Source: Hyphomicrobiales bacterium (GTDB taxonomy: Bacteria; Pseudomonadota; Alphaproteobacteria; Rhizobiales; Rhizobiaceae). Taken from it: DNA of 64,000 bases. A program made the position numbers and the translations under genes. Below are positions 1-9,428 of this stretch, piece by piece (position 1 is the first letter of the stretch; every line of letters starts with the position of its first letter). Where the stretch lies: contig UBPA01000003.1 of NCBI GenBank assembly GCA_900467185.1, positions 985,753 to 1,049,752 on the forward strand, given 5' to 3'. Under the pieces are notes generated by a model, which ran no database searches, had not been told where the DNA came from, and saw only the letters and a program-made list of their open reading frames with translations.

Positions 1-318
1 GAACTGACGGCCATGCTGAGCTGCTCGACGGGCGAGGTGGGAACACCATCCAAGCTGCTGATCGACGTTCGCAGCTATGCAAGCTTCAGTGATATTCCGA
101 TCGACATTCCGCGCAAGGGCAGCGACCTCGACGTCACCGGCTTCAAATACGCGCCTGGCGGCCCCGGATCGATCAACCTGATCCGCGCCTATTACCGCTG
201 GACCGTCGTGACCGATCTCGTGCGTCCCTACATCACCAATCTGCGCCCGGCCGGCAGCTCCATGCCGAACGACTATCTGATGGCGACGACGGCCGCCTTC
301 ATGAACGAGAAATTCTGA
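1..318 (+). CDS. TadE-like pilus assembly protein, C-terminal part (5' partial)
   Basis: The reading frame is open from base 1, so the start lies outside the window and only about 105 C-terminal residues are visible. The fragment has no membrane helix; it would be the periplasmic tail of a TadE/TadG-type minor pseudopilin. The call rests on the next gene, which starts one base after this stop and has the full TadE architecture, and on the similar tail style (aromatic-rich, ending in AAFMNEKF). Two consecutive TadE-like genes are usual in rhizobial Flp/Tad pilus loci. Assignment by context and weak similarity only. Confidence 0.6.
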   Translation, partial: ELTAMLSCSTGEVGTPSKLLIDVRSYASFSDIPIDIPRKGSDLDVTGFKYAPGGPGSINLIRAYYRWTVVTDLVRPYITNLRPAGSSMPNDYLMATTAAFMNEKF

Positions 319-319
319 G

Positions 320-916
320 ATGACCGGCGCGAACCGCACCACCCGCCCGCGTTCCCGTCTCGCTGCCCGGCTCCGCCGCCTGGCGCGCGACCGGCGGGGA
401 ACGAGCGGCATCGAATTCGCGCTGATCGCACCGATCCTCCTGATGATCTATCTCGGCGCGTTCGAGCTGTCCGTCGGCTTCAACATGTCGCAGAAGGTGT
501 CGCAAGCCACCGGCACCGTCGCCGACATCCTCAGCCAGAAGACCGAGGTGACGCCGAGCGAACTCGACGGCATGAAGAACGTGGCGCTGAGCATCATGGC
601 GCCTTTCTCCGTCAGCAAATACACGCTGAAGGTCTCGGGCATTCGCGTCACCGCACCGGGCGTCGGGGTCGTCGCGTGGTCGCGGGACGAAAAGGGCGGC
701 ACGCCCTATGCCGTCAATGCCACCGTGTCCGTTCCCTCCGATCTCACCGTGCTCAACACCTTCGTCGTCCGCTCGGAATTCTCCGTTCCCTATGAACTCA
801 TGCTGTTCACGCCGCCGGGGATGAAGGAGAATTCGCTGGAGGTCATGAACCTCGCGGAGAACTACTATTACCGCCAGCGGGTCGGCCTCGGGATCAGTTG
901 CGCGCTCTGCAAGTAG
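320..916 (+). CDS. TadE/TadG-family pilus assembly protein
   Basis: 198 residues. A basic N-terminus rich in Arg is followed by RRGTSGIEFALIAPILLMIY (about residues 25-45), the TadE signature: a Gly before a single membrane helix with a conserved Glu near its start, resembling a prepilin processing region. The remainder is a periplasmic domain ending in a CALCK tail with two cysteines. TadE/F/G proteins are minor pseudopilins of the Flp/Tad adhesive pilus. The gene starts one base after the preceding stop, so the two are probably co-translated. The rest of any tad locus would lie left of the window. Confidence 0.8.
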   Translation: MTGANRTTRPRSRLAARLRRLARDRRGTSGIEFALIAPILLMIYLGAFELSVGFNMSQKVSQATGTVADILSQKTEVTPSELDGMKNVALSIMAPFSVSKYTLKVSGIRVTAPGVGVVAWSRDEKGGTPYAVNATVSVPSDLTVLNTFVVRSEFSVPYELMLFTPPGMKENSLEVMNLAENYYYRQRVGLGISCALCK

Positions 917-1046
917 GGACTGCCGCGCGCCAGGCTGCACGCCCGGTTTGCAAAACGGCAAGGTGCAGCGTATCTCTTGCCGAAAATGATCGGAGCCGGT
1001 GCGGGGCATCGATATCGGTGGCTGATCTGTCAGGAGAGTGTGGAAC

Positions 1047-2264
1047 GTGCGGGCTTTTCTCTTCGTTCTCGACTCCCTCGGCATCGGCGGCGCGCCGGAT
1101 GCCAGCGCCTTCGGCGACGAGGGTGCCGACACGCTCGGCCATATCGCCGAATTCTGCGCAGCCGGTGCGGCCGACCGCGCGGGACTGCGCGCCGGGCCGC
1201 TTGACCTTCCCAACATGGCCGCGCGGGGCCTCTTCCATGCTGCCCGCCTGTCGAGCGGCACCCTGCCCGCCGGCGTCACCCTTCCCGAGACCATCGACGG
1301 CGTCTATGGCGCGGCCGAGGAGGTGTCTCGGGGCAAGGACACGCCGTCCGGGCACTGGGAGATCGCGGGAACGCCGGTGCGCTTCGACTGGGGATATTTC
1401 CCCGCGACGGGCGACGCCTTTCCGGAGGCCCTGGTCGCCCGCATCTGCGACGAGGGCGATGTTCCCGGCATTCTCGGCAATTGCCACGCCTCCGGCACCG
1501 ACATCATCGCGCGGCTCGGCGAGGCGCATCTACAGACCGGCCAGCCGATCTGCTACACCTCCTCGGATTCCGTCTTCCAGATCGCCGCGCACGAGGAGAG
1601 CTTCGGCCTTGAGCGCCTGCTGGACCTCTGCCAGACCGTTCGCCGCCTGCTCGACCCCTATAATATCGGGCGGGTCATTGCCCGTCCCTTCATTGGGCAG
1701 ACGGCGCAGGACTTCGTGCGGACCGGAAACCGGCGCGACTATTCGGTGCTGCCGCCCGAGCCGACGCTGCTCGACCGCTTGACCGAAGCGGGCCGCACCG
1801 TGCACGCCGTCGGCAAGATCGCCGATATCTTCGCCCATCAGGGCATCGGCCGCACCATCAAGGCGAACGGCAACGAAGCACTCTTCGACGCCAGCCTGAA
1901 GGCGATCGAGGAGGCCGGCGACGGCGATCTCGTCTTCACCAATTTCGTCGATTTCGACATGCTCTACGGCCATCGCCGGGACGTGGCGGGCTATGCCGCG
2001 GCGCTGGAAGCCTTCGACCGGAGGCTGCCGGAACTCGACGCCGTGCTTGCGCCGGGCGACATCGTCATCCTGACCGGCGACCATGGCTGCGACCCGACCT
2101 GGCGGGGCACCGACCATACGCGCGAGCGGGTGCCGGTGCTGCTCTTCGGCCCCGGCATCGCCAGCCGCCCGATCGGCATCGTCGCCGGCTTTGCCGGGAT
2201 CGGCGAGACGGTGGCCCGGCATCTCGGCATCGCGCCCGGCCCCCATGGAAGGAGTTTCCTGTGA
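1047..2264 (+). CDS. deoB: Phosphopentomutase
   Basis: 405 residues. DeoB interconverts (deoxy)ribose 1-phosphate and 5-phosphate, linking nucleoside phosphorylases to DeoC and central metabolism; it is a cytosolic di-Mn enzyme of the alkaline phosphatase superfamily. Visible are the N-terminal [12 protein letters not shown] metal motif, GHWEIAG around residue 100, and the C-terminal DHGCDPT and DHTRE metal-ligand motifs. The GTG at 1047 is preferred: it gives the family N-terminus [10 protein letters not shown] and stands 10 bases after AGGAG (1032-1036), whereas the GTG at 1038 is only one base from it. The stop overlaps the start of add by four bases. First gene of a deoB-add-upp unit. Confidence 0.95.
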   Translation: MRAFLFVLDSLGIGGAPDASAFGDEGADTLGHIAEFCAAGAADRAGLRAGPLDLPNMAARGLFHAARLSSGTLPAGVTLPETIDGVYGAAEEVSRGKDTPSGHWEIAGTPVRFDWGYFPATGDAFPEALVARICDEGDVPGILGNCHASGTDIIARLGEAHLQTGQPICYTSSDSVFQIAAHEESFGLERLLDLCQTVRRLLDPYNIGRVIARPFIGQTAQDFVRTGNRRDYSVLPPEPTLLDRLTEAGRTVHAVGKIADIFAHQGIGRTIKANGNEALFDASLKAIEEAGDGDLVFTNFVDFDMLYGHRRDVAGYAAALEAFDRRLPELDAVLAPGDIVILTGDHGCDPTWRGTDHTRERVPVLLFGPGIASRPIGIVAGFAGIGETVARHLGIAPGPHGRSFL

Positions 2265-3229
2265 CGTTGCATCTCAAGAAGGCGGAACTGCACTGCCATA
2301 TCGAGGGTGCCGCGCCGCCGGCGCTCGCCCTTGCGCAGGCGGACAAATACGGCGTGGACGTCTCCGGCCTCATCGAGGACGGGTCCTATGTCTGGACCGA
2401 TTTCAGCGAATTCATCGTCTGCTACGACCGCGTCGCTTCGCTGTTTCGCACGGAAGAGGACTATGCCGCACTTGCGGAAACCTATCTGACGGAACTGAGC
2501 GCGGCGGGCACGATCTACAGCGAGATCATCGTTTCGCCCGACCATGGCAACACGATCGGCATCGGTGCCGATGCCTATCTCCGCGGGCTTGCCGCCGGCA
2601 TCGAGGCGGCGAAGGCTGCAACCGGCATCGAGGGCCGGATGATCATCACCATCATCCGCCATCTCGGTGCAGAACCGGCCGAGCGCACCGCGCTCTATGC
2701 CGCCCGGCGGGACCATCCGCTCGTGACCGGCTTCAACTTGGCCGGCGAGGAGCGCATGTACCGGGTTGCCGACTTTGCACGCGCCTACGACATCGCCCGC
2801 GATGCGGGGCTCGGCCTCACCATCCATGCCGGCGAGATGGCGGGCGCCGACAGCGTCCGGGATGCACTCGATATCGTCAGGCCGTCGCGCATTAGCCATG
2901 GCGTGCGCGCCATCGAGGATGCCGACCTCGTCCGGCGGATCGCGGCGGAAGGGGTGGTGCTGGAAACCTGCCCCGGATCCAACATCGCGCTCGGCGTCTT
3001 TCCCGGCTTCCATGCCCATCCCCTGATGGCGCTGCGCGATGCCGGATGCCGCGTTACGCTGAATGCGGACGATCCGCCGTTCTTCCACACGTCACTCGCC
3101 CAGGAATACGACATCGCCTCCGAGGTGATGGGGTTCGGCGACGCGGAGATCGATGCCATGACCCGCACCGCCATCGAGGCGGCCTTCGTCGACGAGGACA
3201 CGCGGGCCATACTGCTTTCGAAGCTCTGA
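2261..3229 (+). CDS. add: Adenosine deaminase
   Basis: 322 residues, the normal size for bacterial adenosine deaminase. The enzyme hydrolyses (deoxy)adenosine to (deoxy)inosine in the cytosol using one Zn. Motifs in order: ELHCHIEGA near the N-terminus (two Zn histidines), HAGE about residue 190 (Zn His and catalytic Glu), SHGVRA about 213, and NADDPP about 270 (Zn Asp and substrate Asp). It starts with GTG in a GTGA overlap with deoB, which implies translational coupling. With deoB and upp it forms a nucleoside salvage unit. Adenine deaminase (type 2) is a related alternative, but the motif set and operon favour adenosine. Confidence 0.93.
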   Translation: MTLHLKKAELHCHIEGAAPPALALAQADKYGVDVSGLIEDGSYVWTDFSEFIVCYDRVASLFRTEEDYAALAETYLTELSAAGTIYSEIIVSPDHGNTIGIGADAYLRGLAAGIEAAKAATGIEGRMIITIIRHLGAEPAERTALYAARRDHPLVTGFNLAGEERMYRVADFARAYDIARDAGLGLTIHAGEMAGADSVRDALDIVRPSRISHGVRAIEDADLVRRIAAEGVVLETCPGSNIALGVFPGFHAHPLMALRDAGCRVTLNADDPPFFHTSLAQEYDIASEVMGFGDAEIDAMTRTAIEAAFVDEDTRAILLSKL

Positions 3230-3339
3230 CCTTCGGCAGACGCCTGATGGCTGGGGACGGCGCCGCGGCGGACTTGCGGCGGCGGGTCTTTCCGTGGAAA
3301 AGGAAAGGGTTCCATCCGTCGCGGCAAGAGGCTTCCAGC

Positions 3340-3969
3340 ATGACCAGCGTTACCGTCATCGACCACCCGCTCGTCCAGCACAAGCTGACGATCATGCGCA
3401 AGAAGGAAACCTCGACCGCGGGCTTCCGCCGGCTCCTGCGCGAGATCTCCACTCTGCTCTGCTACGAGGTGACGCGCGATCTGGAGCTGACGATGGAGAC
3501 CATCGAGACGCCCATGCAGCAGATCCAGGCACCGGTGCTCGAGGGCAAGAAGCTGGTGTTCGCCTCGATCCTGCGGGCCGGCAACGGCCTTCTCGAAGGC
3601 ATGCTGGAACTGGTGCCTTCCGCGCGAGTCTCGCATGTCGGCGTCTATCGCGACCATGAAACGCTCGAAGCGGTCGAATATTACTTCAAGGCGCCGGAAA
3701 ACATGGCGGAGCGGCTGGTGATCGTCGTCGATCCGATGCTGGCGACCGGCAATTCCTCGATCGCCGCCATCGACAAGCTGAAGGAGCGCGGCGCTGTGAA
3801 CCTGCGGTTCCTGTGCCTGCTCGCAGCCCCCGAAGGCATCGCCAATTTCCACGCCGTCCACCCCGACGTGCCGATCTTCACCGCCGCGATCGACAGCCAT
3901 CTCAACGAGAAGGGCTATATCATGCCCGGCCTCGGCGACGCCGGCGACCGGATGTACGGGACGAAGTAA
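3340..3969 (+). CDS. upp: Uracil phosphoribosyltransferase
   Basis: 209 residues, the usual Upp length. It makes UMP from uracil and PRPP. The PRPP-binding loop [11 protein letters not shown] lies at about residue 128, and the C-terminal uracil-binding region includes [15 protein letters not shown]. The ATG at 3340 has AAGAGG at 3326-3331 and gives the conserved start ([13 protein letters not shown]). The frame is open further upstream, but that stretch overlaps add and looks non-coding. About 110 bases separate it from add, so it may also have its own promoter. It completes salvage of uracil released by deamination and phosphorolysis of cytidine and uridine. Confidence 0.95.
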   Translation: MTSVTVIDHPLVQHKLTIMRKKETSTAGFRRLLREISTLLCYEVTRDLELTMETIETPMQQIQAPVLEGKKLVFASILRAGNGLLEGMLELVPSARVSHVGVYRDHETLEAVEYYFKAPENMAERLVIVVDPMLATGNSSIAAIDKLKERGAVNLRFLCLLAAPEGIANFHAVHPDVPIFTAAIDSHLNEKGYIMPGLGDAGDRMYGTK

Positions 3970-4045
3970 GGTTCGTTAACCCTCAGGCGCAAGAGACGGG
4001 GCAGGCCGCGCCGTCTTTGCGTCTTCTTAAAGACCCTGCACGATA

Positions 4046-4087
4046 GTTAGAACACCGCGCGTCATTCATGACACGCGGTGTTCTAAC
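4046..4087. repeat. 42-base near-perfect palindrome downstream of upp
   Basis: Outer arms of 14 bases (4046-4059 and 4074-4087, GTTAGAACACCGCG and its exact complement) enclose one mismatch, then a second 5+2+5 palindrome (GTCAT TC ATGAC, 4061-4072). There is no long T tract on either side, and it lies 77 bases after the upp stop, so it is not a classic intrinsic terminator. It could be a protein-binding site or an mRNA-stabilising structure. Confidence 0.75.
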
Positions 4088-4116
4088 ACTTTTAAGTTGC
4101 TGCATAATTTTATCGT

Positions 4117-4134
4117 TAAACCGATTTCGGTTTA
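4117..4134. promoter_or_regulatory. Inverted repeat TAAACCGA-TT-TCGGTTTA upstream of the protease gene
   Basis: Perfect 8-base arms with a 2-base centre, about 50 bases before the start of the next gene, in a locally AT-rich stretch. Position and symmetry suit an operator. The regulator is unknown. Confidence 0.4.
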
Positions 4135-4182
4135 GCGAATGATGCAGTAGGACGAACGTCCTTTCGCTGCGGAGTTGCGGGC

Positions 4183-4710
4183 ATGATGAGCCGCGTGCTG
4201 ATGATCGCCGGCCTTGCCGGTCTCTGCGCCTACACCCTTCCGAACCTGACCGGCCGGTATCTCGACCGGACGTCAACGCCCGAAGCGACGCTGCCGGCCA
4301 AGCCCGCCGCCGCCCCGGCGACGCCGGCTGCCGTCGGCGCGCGCGAGGTGGTGCTGCCGGCCGGACCGGGTGGACATTTCAGCGCGAACCTCGAAGTGAA
4401 CGGCCGCAGCGTTCGCGGCTTGATCGATACGGGCGCGACCGTGGTCGCGCTCAACGAGAGCACCGCACGACGGGTCGGCCTCTCCCTCGCCACGCTCGAC
4501 TATTCCATCTCCGTTTCCACCGCGAACGGCCTGGCGAAGGCGGCATCGGTGACGTTGAAGCGGATCAAGGTCGGCAGCATCGCCGTCGAGAATGTCGAGG
4601 CCATGGTGCTGCCGGATAGGGCCCTGTCCGACACGCTGGTCGGCATGAGCTTCCTCAATCGGCTCTCGTCCTTTGCCGTCGAAGACGGAGCCTTGAGGCT
4701 GAAGCGCTAA
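4183..4710 (+). CDS. Retropepsin-like (clan AA) aspartic protease, TIGR02281 type
   Basis: 175 residues. An N-terminal hydrophobic segment (about residues 4-20) should anchor it in the inner membrane or act as a signal. After an Ala/Pro-rich linker comes a single retropepsin-like domain with the catalytic motif LIDTGATVVALNE (Asp about residue 82) and a C-terminal VGMSFLNRL flap/hydrophobic motif. Such proteins act as dimers; the substrate is unknown. The start at 4183 has GGAG at 4171-4174. It stands between upp and the convergent deoA, whose stop is only two bases away, so no terminator fits between them. I see no clear link to nucleoside metabolism. Confidence 0.85.
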   Translation: MMSRVLMIAGLAGLCAYTLPNLTGRYLDRTSTPEATLPAKPAAAPATPAAVGAREVVLPAGPGGHFSANLEVNGRSVRGLIDTGATVVALNESTARRVGLSLATLDYSISVSTANGLAKAASVTLKRIKVGSIAVENVEAMVLPDRALSDTLVGMSFLNRLSSFAVEDGALRLKR

Positions 4711-4712
4711 GC

Positions 4713-6026
4713 TCAGGCCGTCAGACGCGACAGGATGATCGGACGGGGCGCGGGAGCGCCGTCCTCGATCGTGTAGGCTGCCATGAACGCCGACGCGGCG
4801 TCTTCGGCGGCCGCATCATCGGCAGCGTGAACGCGGGCAAGGGCCTGTCCGGCCTCCACGCGGGTGCCGAGCGGCAGGATGTCGGAGAAGCCGACGCTGT
4901 GATTGATCGACTGGTCGGCGCGGGTGCGTCCGCCACCGAGCGCGATGACCGAGAGGCCGATGGCACGGGCGTCGCATGTGCCGAGAACGCCGGCACGGTC
5001 GGCAGCGATCGGCCTGATAACTGGTGCTGCCGTCAGATAGGCTTCCGGGCGCTCAACGAAATCCACAGGCCCGCCCAGTGCCGAGACCATACGGCCGAAG
5101 ATGTCGAGGGCCGCTCCGCTTTCCAGCGCCCGCCGCGCCGCATCCTGGCTTTCGACCGGACCCGAGGTGACGCCGGCCACCAGCAGCATCTCGGACGCCA
5201 GCGCCATGACGACCTGCTCCAGCCGCGTGCCCTGCTTCTCGCCGCGCAGGAAGGCGAGGCAATTGAGGATTTCCAGCGCGTTGCCGACGGCATCGGCCAG
5301 CGGTTCGCTCATGTCGGTGATGAGAGCCGTGGTGCGCAGCCCGGCGCCGTTGGCGACGTCCACCAGCGAGCGGGCGAGGATCTCGGCCTCCGACAGGGAG
5401 GCCATGAAGGCGCCACTGCCGACCTTGACGTCGAGCACGAGGGAGCCGAGGCCGGCCGCGAGCTTTTTCGACAGGATGGAGGCCGTGATCAGCGGCACGG
5501 AATCCACGGTCGCGGTGATGTCGCGGATCGCGTAGAGCCGGCGGTCGGCGGGTGCCAGATCCGCCGTCTGCCCGATGATGGCGCAGCCGACGCTTTCCAC
5601 GACACGGCCCAAGGTCTCCGCGGATGGCGCGATATGATAGCCGGGAATGGATTCGAGCTTGTCGAGCGTGCCGCCGGTGTGGCCGAGGCCGCGGCCGGAA
5701 ATCATGGGCACGACGAGGCCGCAGGCGGCCAGGATCGGCGCAAGCATGAGCGAGACATTGTCGCCCACACCGCCGGTCGAGTGCTTGTCTGCGACCGGGC
5801 GACCGAGGGCGTGATAGTCGAGCACCGTGCCGCTGTCGCGCATGGCGACCGTCAGCGCCACCGTCTCGGCGCTGGTCATGCCGGAAAACCATGTCGCCAT
5901 GGCGAAGGCCGCCACCTGGGCGTCCCCGATGGAGCCGTCGGCCATGCCGGCGACGAAGTCGGCGATCTCGCTCGGCGCAAGAGCAACGCGATCACGTTTG
6001 CGGCGGATGATTTCCTGCGGGATCAT
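4713..6026 (-). CDS. deoA: Thymidine phosphorylase
   Basis: 437 residues. It phosphorolyses thymidine/deoxyuridine to the base and deoxyribose 1-phosphate. The N-terminus (PQEIIRRKRD) matches DeoA. The signature DKHSTGGVGD and the following GRGLGHTGGTLDKLE phosphate/pyrimidine-binding motifs are intact. The ATG at 6026 lies four bases after the deoC stop; GAGG overlaps that stop. An upstream in-frame ATG at 6053 would sit inside deoC and extend the N-terminus unnaturally. Last gene of the minus-strand importer-cdd-deoC-deoA operon; its product feeds DeoB and DeoC. Confidence 0.95.
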   Translation of the reverse strand: MIPQEIIRRKRDRVALAPSEIADFVAGMADGSIGDAQVAAFAMATWFSGMTSAETVALTVAMRDSGTVLDYHALGRPVADKHSTGGVGDNVSLMLAPILAACGLVVPMISGRGLGHTGGTLDKLESIPGYHIAPSAETLGRVVESVGCAIIGQTADLAPADRRLYAIRDITATVDSVPLITASILSKKLAAGLGSLVLDVKVGSGAFMASLSEAEILARSLVDVANGAGLRTTALITDMSEPLADAVGNALEILNCLAFLRGEKQGTRLEQVVMALASEMLLVAGVTSGPVESQDAARRALESGAALDIFGRMVSALGGPVDFVERPEAYLTAAPVIRPIAADRAGVLGTCDARAIGLSVIALGGGRTRADQSINHSVGFSDILPLGTRVEAGQALARVHAADDAAAEDAASAFMAAYTIEDGAPAPRPIILSRLTA

Positions 6027-6030
6027 CGCC

Positions 6031-6807
6031 TCAATACGCCGCTGGCGCGGCAAGGGACTCGCGCCCCTCGATGACCGACAGGATATCGCCGAGTAGGCCC
6101 GACGCCCCGAAGCGGAAGGTGGAGGGCATCAGCCAGTCGGGACCGTGAATGGTGGCGGCGAGCGTCAGGTAGAGCCGCGCGTCGGCCACGGTCTTGACGC
6201 CGCCGGCCGGCTTGAAGCCCACCCGGCGGCCCGTCTCGCGGATGGCGGTCAGCATGATGTCGGCCGCTTCCAGCGTCGCGTTGACGGCGACTTTGCCGGT
6301 GGAGGTCTTGATGAAATCGGCGCCTTCCTGGATGGCGAGGTGCGAGGCGTTGCGGATCAGCCCGCGCTCCTTCAGCTCGCCGGTCTCCAGAATCGTCTTG
6401 AGAACCACGGTTTCCCCGCAGGCGGCGCGGACGGCGCGGATCATCTCGCGCACCGCCTCTTCGTCGCCGGCCATCAAAGCACGATAGGGAATGACGAGGT
6501 CGATCTCGTCGGCCCCATCGGCAATCGCGGTGGTGGTTTCGGCGACGACGTCATCCACTGGCAACTCGCCCGAGGGAAAATTGACGACGGTTGCGATGCG
6601 CACCGGGCTCGACGCACTGAGAATGCCGCGGGCTTGTGCCACGAAGCGCGGCCAGATGCAGATGGCGGCAACGGGCCCATGCGGCGTGCGCGCCCGCGCG
6701 CACAGCGCCTCGATGGCCTGAGGCGTGCAGTCGTCGCTCAGATCGGTCAGGTCGAGCAGGGACAGCGCGAGAGAGGCGAGCTGCCGGTTGCTGGCTTCCA
6801 GTGTCAT
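6031..6807 (-). CDS. deoC: Deoxyribose-phosphate aldolase
   Basis: 258 residues. A class I aldolase that splits deoxyribose 5-phosphate into acetaldehyde and glyceraldehyde 3-phosphate. Visible motifs: EIDLVIPY, VVLKTILETGEL, the Schiff-base lysine motif FIKTSTGK about residue 170, and GFKPAGGVKT about 200 with the second active-site lysine. The ATG at 6807 has GGGAGG six bases upstream; an in-frame extension to 6888 lacks family similarity. Between cdd and deoA, same strand. Downstream of DeoA/DeoB in deoxyribose catabolism. Confidence 0.95.
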   Translation of the reverse strand: MTLEASNRQLASLALSLLDLTDLSDDCTPQAIEALCARARTPHGPVAAICIWPRFVAQARGILSASSPVRIATVVNFPSGELPVDDVVAETTTAIADGADEIDLVIPYRALMAGDEEAVREMIRAVRAACGETVVLKTILETGELKERGLIRNASHLAIQEGADFIKTSTGKVAVNATLEAADIMLTAIRETGRRVGFKPAGGVKTVADARLYLTLAATIHGPDWLMPSTFRFGASGLLGDILSVIEGRESLAAPAAY

Positions 6808-6922
6808 AGGTGCCTCCCTTGGGCGGGTTCGGTCCTGATGCGGTAGAGGTTTTGGTGCCGTTTGGCAAAGCCAATCGGGGCCTCGCAAGCCGTGAGAGAC
6901 TTGGGAACCTCGGAGGGGACGA

Positions 6923-7315
6923 TCAGCCGATGGTGTCGGTGGCGAAGGAATGCGGCAGAAGGTCGGACAGGGTCACCGTCTTCCTCACCCCGGTCTCGTC
7001 GCAGAGATAGATCGGCGTGCCGGCTTCGGCAAATTCCGACAGGCGCTGGCGGCAGCCGCCACAGGGCGGGCAGAGCGGCAGTTTTTCGGCGATGACGGCG
7101 ACTTCGAGGATCTTGCGGGCGCCACCCATGATCATGTGGCTGATCGCCGTGGTTTCCGCACACCAGCCCTCGGGAAAGGAGAGGTTCTCGATATTGGCGC
7201 CGGCATAGATCGTGCCGTCCTCGGCGCGAATGGCCGCGCCGACGGGGAACTTGGAATAGGGCGCATGCGCAAGCGCCATGGCCTTGCGGGCGGCTTCGAA
7301 GAGATCGGTCGCCAT
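6923..7315 (-). CDS. cdd: Cytidine deaminase
   Basis: 130 residues, the size of the tetrameric (homotetramer-class) cytidine deaminases. It converts (deoxy)cytidine to (deoxy)uridine with one Zn bound by three Cys. Motifs: NIENLSFPEGWCAETTA (catalytic Glu and first Cys) and PCGGCRQRLSEF (the other two Cys). The ATG at 7315 lies just inside the end of the preceding permease gene (stop at 7320), with AAGGAG about 10 bases upstream. About 115 bases separate it from deoC. Confidence 0.95.
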   Translation of the reverse strand: MATDLFEAARKAMALAHAPYSKFPVGAAIRAEDGTIYAGANIENLSFPEGWCAETTAISHMIMGGARKILEVAVIAEKLPLCPPCGGCRQRLSEFAEAGTPIYLCDETGVRKTVTLSDLLPHSFATDTIG

Positions 7316-7319
7316 GGGA

Positions 7320-8291
7320 TCAGCGCTCCTTGACATAGGGGACACCGCCGGCCTTGGGCGGCACGGCCTTGCCGATGAAACCGGCGAGCAGGATGACGGT
7401 GAGAATATAGGGCAGCGCCTGCATGAGCTGCACAGGGATCTGCCCGATCAGCGGCAGCGGATTGCCCTGCAGGCGGATGGCCAGCGCATCGAGGAAGCCG
7501 AAGAGCAGGCAGGCGAGCATGACGTTGAGCGGCTTCCATTTGGCGAAGATCAGCGCGGCGAGCGCGATATAGCCTTTGCCGGCCGTCATGCCCTTGACGA
7601 AGCCGGCGGTCATGGCGAGCGAAAGATAGGCGCCGCCGAGGCCCGCAAGAATGCCGCAGCAGATGACGGCGCGATAGCGCATCCAGACGACCGAAATGCC
7701 GGCCGTATCCACCGCGCCCGGATTTTCGCCGACGGCGCGCAGGCGCAGGCCGAAGCGGGTGCGGTAGAGGATCCACCAGGTGATCGGCACCATGGCGAAG
7801 GCGAGGTAGGTGAGGAAGAAGTGGCCGGAGATGAGATCGGCATAGATCGGCCCGATGACGGGAACCGGGCGGATCTCCTCGGCGAAAGGGAAGGTGATGG
7901 TCGAGAACCGGGCGTCTCCGGCCAGTGCCGGCGTGCGGCCGCCCTGGCGGAACCAGGCTTCGCCCAGAATGACGGTGGAGCCGAAGACGATGAAGTTGAT
8001 CGCCACGCCCGAGACGATCTGGCTGCCGCGCTGGGTGATGGAGGCATAGCCGTGCACCAGCGACAGGAGGACCGAGATGAGGATGGCGGCGAGAAGCCCC
8101 GCCCAGACATTGCCGGTCACCGCGGCGACCGCGCCGGCGGCGAAGGCGGCACCCAGCATCTTGCCCTCAAGCCCGATGTCGAAGACGCCGGCGCGTTCGG
8201 TGAAGAGACCGCCGAGGGCTGCGAAGATGAGGGGCACGGAGACGCGGATGGTCGATTCCAGAACCGTCACCAGCATGTGAAAGACATCCAT
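7320..8291 (-). CDS. Nucleoside ABC transporter permease (second subunit)
   Basis: 323 residues, very hydrophobic, with about eight to nine predicted membrane segments of the branched-chain-permease (BPD_transp_2) fold. The region ALGGLFTERAGVFDIGLEGKMLGAAF near the N-terminus is the coupling motif typical of NupQ/YufQ-type nucleoside permeases. It pairs with the preceding permease, the ATPase and a BMP-family binding protein. GGGAG lies 8 bases before the ATG, and the gene starts three bases after the stop of its partner. Neighbouring cdd, deoC and deoA support (deoxy)nucleosides as substrates. Confidence 0.88.
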   Translation of the reverse strand: MDVFHMLVTVLESTIRVSVPLIFAALGGLFTERAGVFDIGLEGKMLGAAFAAGAVAAVTGNVWAGLLAAILISVLLSLVHGYASITQRGSQIVSGVAINFIVFGSTVILGEAWFRQGGRTPALAGDARFSTITFPFAEEIRPVPVIGPIYADLISGHFFLTYLAFAMVPITWWILYRTRFGLRLRAVGENPGAVDTAGISVVWMRYRAVICCGILAGLGGAYLSLAMTAGFVKGMTAGKGYIALAALIFAKWKPLNVMLACLLFGFLDALAIRLQGNPLPLIGQIPVQLMQALPYILTVILLAGFIGKAVPPKAGGVPYVKER

Positions 8292-8294
8292 GGA

Positions 8295-9428
8295 TCAGGC
8301 TCCCTTGGCGGCGGACGATGCCGATCTGCTGCTTGCGACAGAGGCGAAGATGCGCCCGATCGCCGGGCGGAACATGTTTTCGAGCGCGCCGGCAAAGAGG
8401 ATGACGAGGCCCTGGATGATGACGATCATGTCGCGCGAGATGGTGGGCATCTCGAAGGCGATTTCGGCGCCGCCTTGGTAGAGCATGCCGAAAAGGATGG
8501 CGGCGGGAATGATGCCGGCCGGGTGCGAGCGGCCCATGAGAGCGACCGCGATGCCGACGAAGCCGGCGCCCTGCACGAAATCGAGCTGCATGCGGAACTG
8601 CTCGCCCATGATCGGGTTCAGCGCCATCATGCCGCAGAGCCCGCCCGAGATCATCATGGCGATGACGGTGATGCGCGCATCCTTGATGCCGGCATAGCGT
8701 GCGGCCGAGGGGCTATGGCCCATGACGCGCATTTCGTAGCCGAGCCGCGTGCGCCAGATCAGAAGCCAGCAGCCGAAGGCCGCGAGGAGGGCCAGCAGAA
8801 ACGAGATGTTGAACGGCGCATTGCCGATGTCGAGCCCGAAGAGGCCGAGCAGCCAGTCGAGCTTCGGCAGCTGCCCGCCGGCCTCGAAGGTGCGCGTCTG
8901 TGGGGCCATGGAGCCGAGCGGCTTCAAGACGCGCGTCAGCAGGTAGACCATCAGGCTGGAGGCGATGAAGTTGAACATGATGGTGGTGATGACGATGTGG
9001 CTGCCGCGCTTGGCCTGCAGCCAGCCGGGCAGGAAGGCCCACAGCGCACCGAAGGCGGCCGAACCGAGGATCGCCAGTGGAAAGACGACGTACCAGGGCA
9101 TGATGCGGTCGAGCCAGAGGCAGACGAGCGCGACGCCGATGCCGCCGACATAGGCCTGCCCCTCGCCGCCGATGTTGAAGAGGCCGGCATGCGAGGCGAC
9201 CGCGACGGCAAGGCCGGTGAAGATGAAGGTCGTGGCGTAATAGAGCGTGAAGCCGATATATTCGCCGCGGCCGAAGGCGCCGTTGATCAGGTGGTAGGCG
9301 GCCTCCAGCGGGCTTTCGCCGACGAGCAGCACCACGAGACCGGCCACTAGGAAGGCGACGACGAGATTGACGAGCGGGATGAGACCGTATTCGGCCCAGC
9401 CGGGCAGTCTGGCGTAAGGGTTGCTCAC
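8295..9428 (-). CDS. Nucleoside ABC transporter permease (first subunit)
   Basis: 377 residues with about ten hydrophobic segments. LAVAVASHAGLFNIGGEGQAYVGG (about residues 77-100; cited in two halves LAVAVASHAGLF and NIGGEGQAYVGG) is the NupP/YufP-type permease motif. It starts with GTG in a GTGA overlap with the ATPase stop, so it is coupled to it. Inner-membrane component of the nucleoside importer. Confidence 0.88.
   Translation of the reverse strand: MSNPYARLPGWAEYGLIPLVNLVVAFLVAGLVVLLVGESPLEAAYHLINGAFGRGEYIGFTLYYATTFIFTGLAVAVASHAGLFNIGGEGQAYVGGIGVALVCLWLDRIMPWYVVFPLAILGSAAFGALWAFLPGWLQAKRGSHIVITTIMFNFIASSLMVYLLTRVLKPLGSMAPQTRTFEAGGQLPKLDWLLGLFGLDIGNAPFNISFLLALLAAFGCWLLIWRTRLGYEMRVMGHSPSAARYAGIKDARITVIAMMISGGLCGMMALNPIMGEQFRMQLDFVQGAGFVGIAVALMGRSHPAGIIPAAILFGMLYQGGAEIAFEMPTISRDMIVIIQGLVILFAGALENMFRPAIGRIFASVASSRSASSAAKGA

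Noticed and set aside
7278..9350. Very long open frame on the plus strand opposite the permease genes
   Set aside because: The frame is rich in Arg, His, Asp and Glu with no recognisable domain, as expected from the complement of high-GC membrane-protein genes; the minus-strand permeases explain the region.
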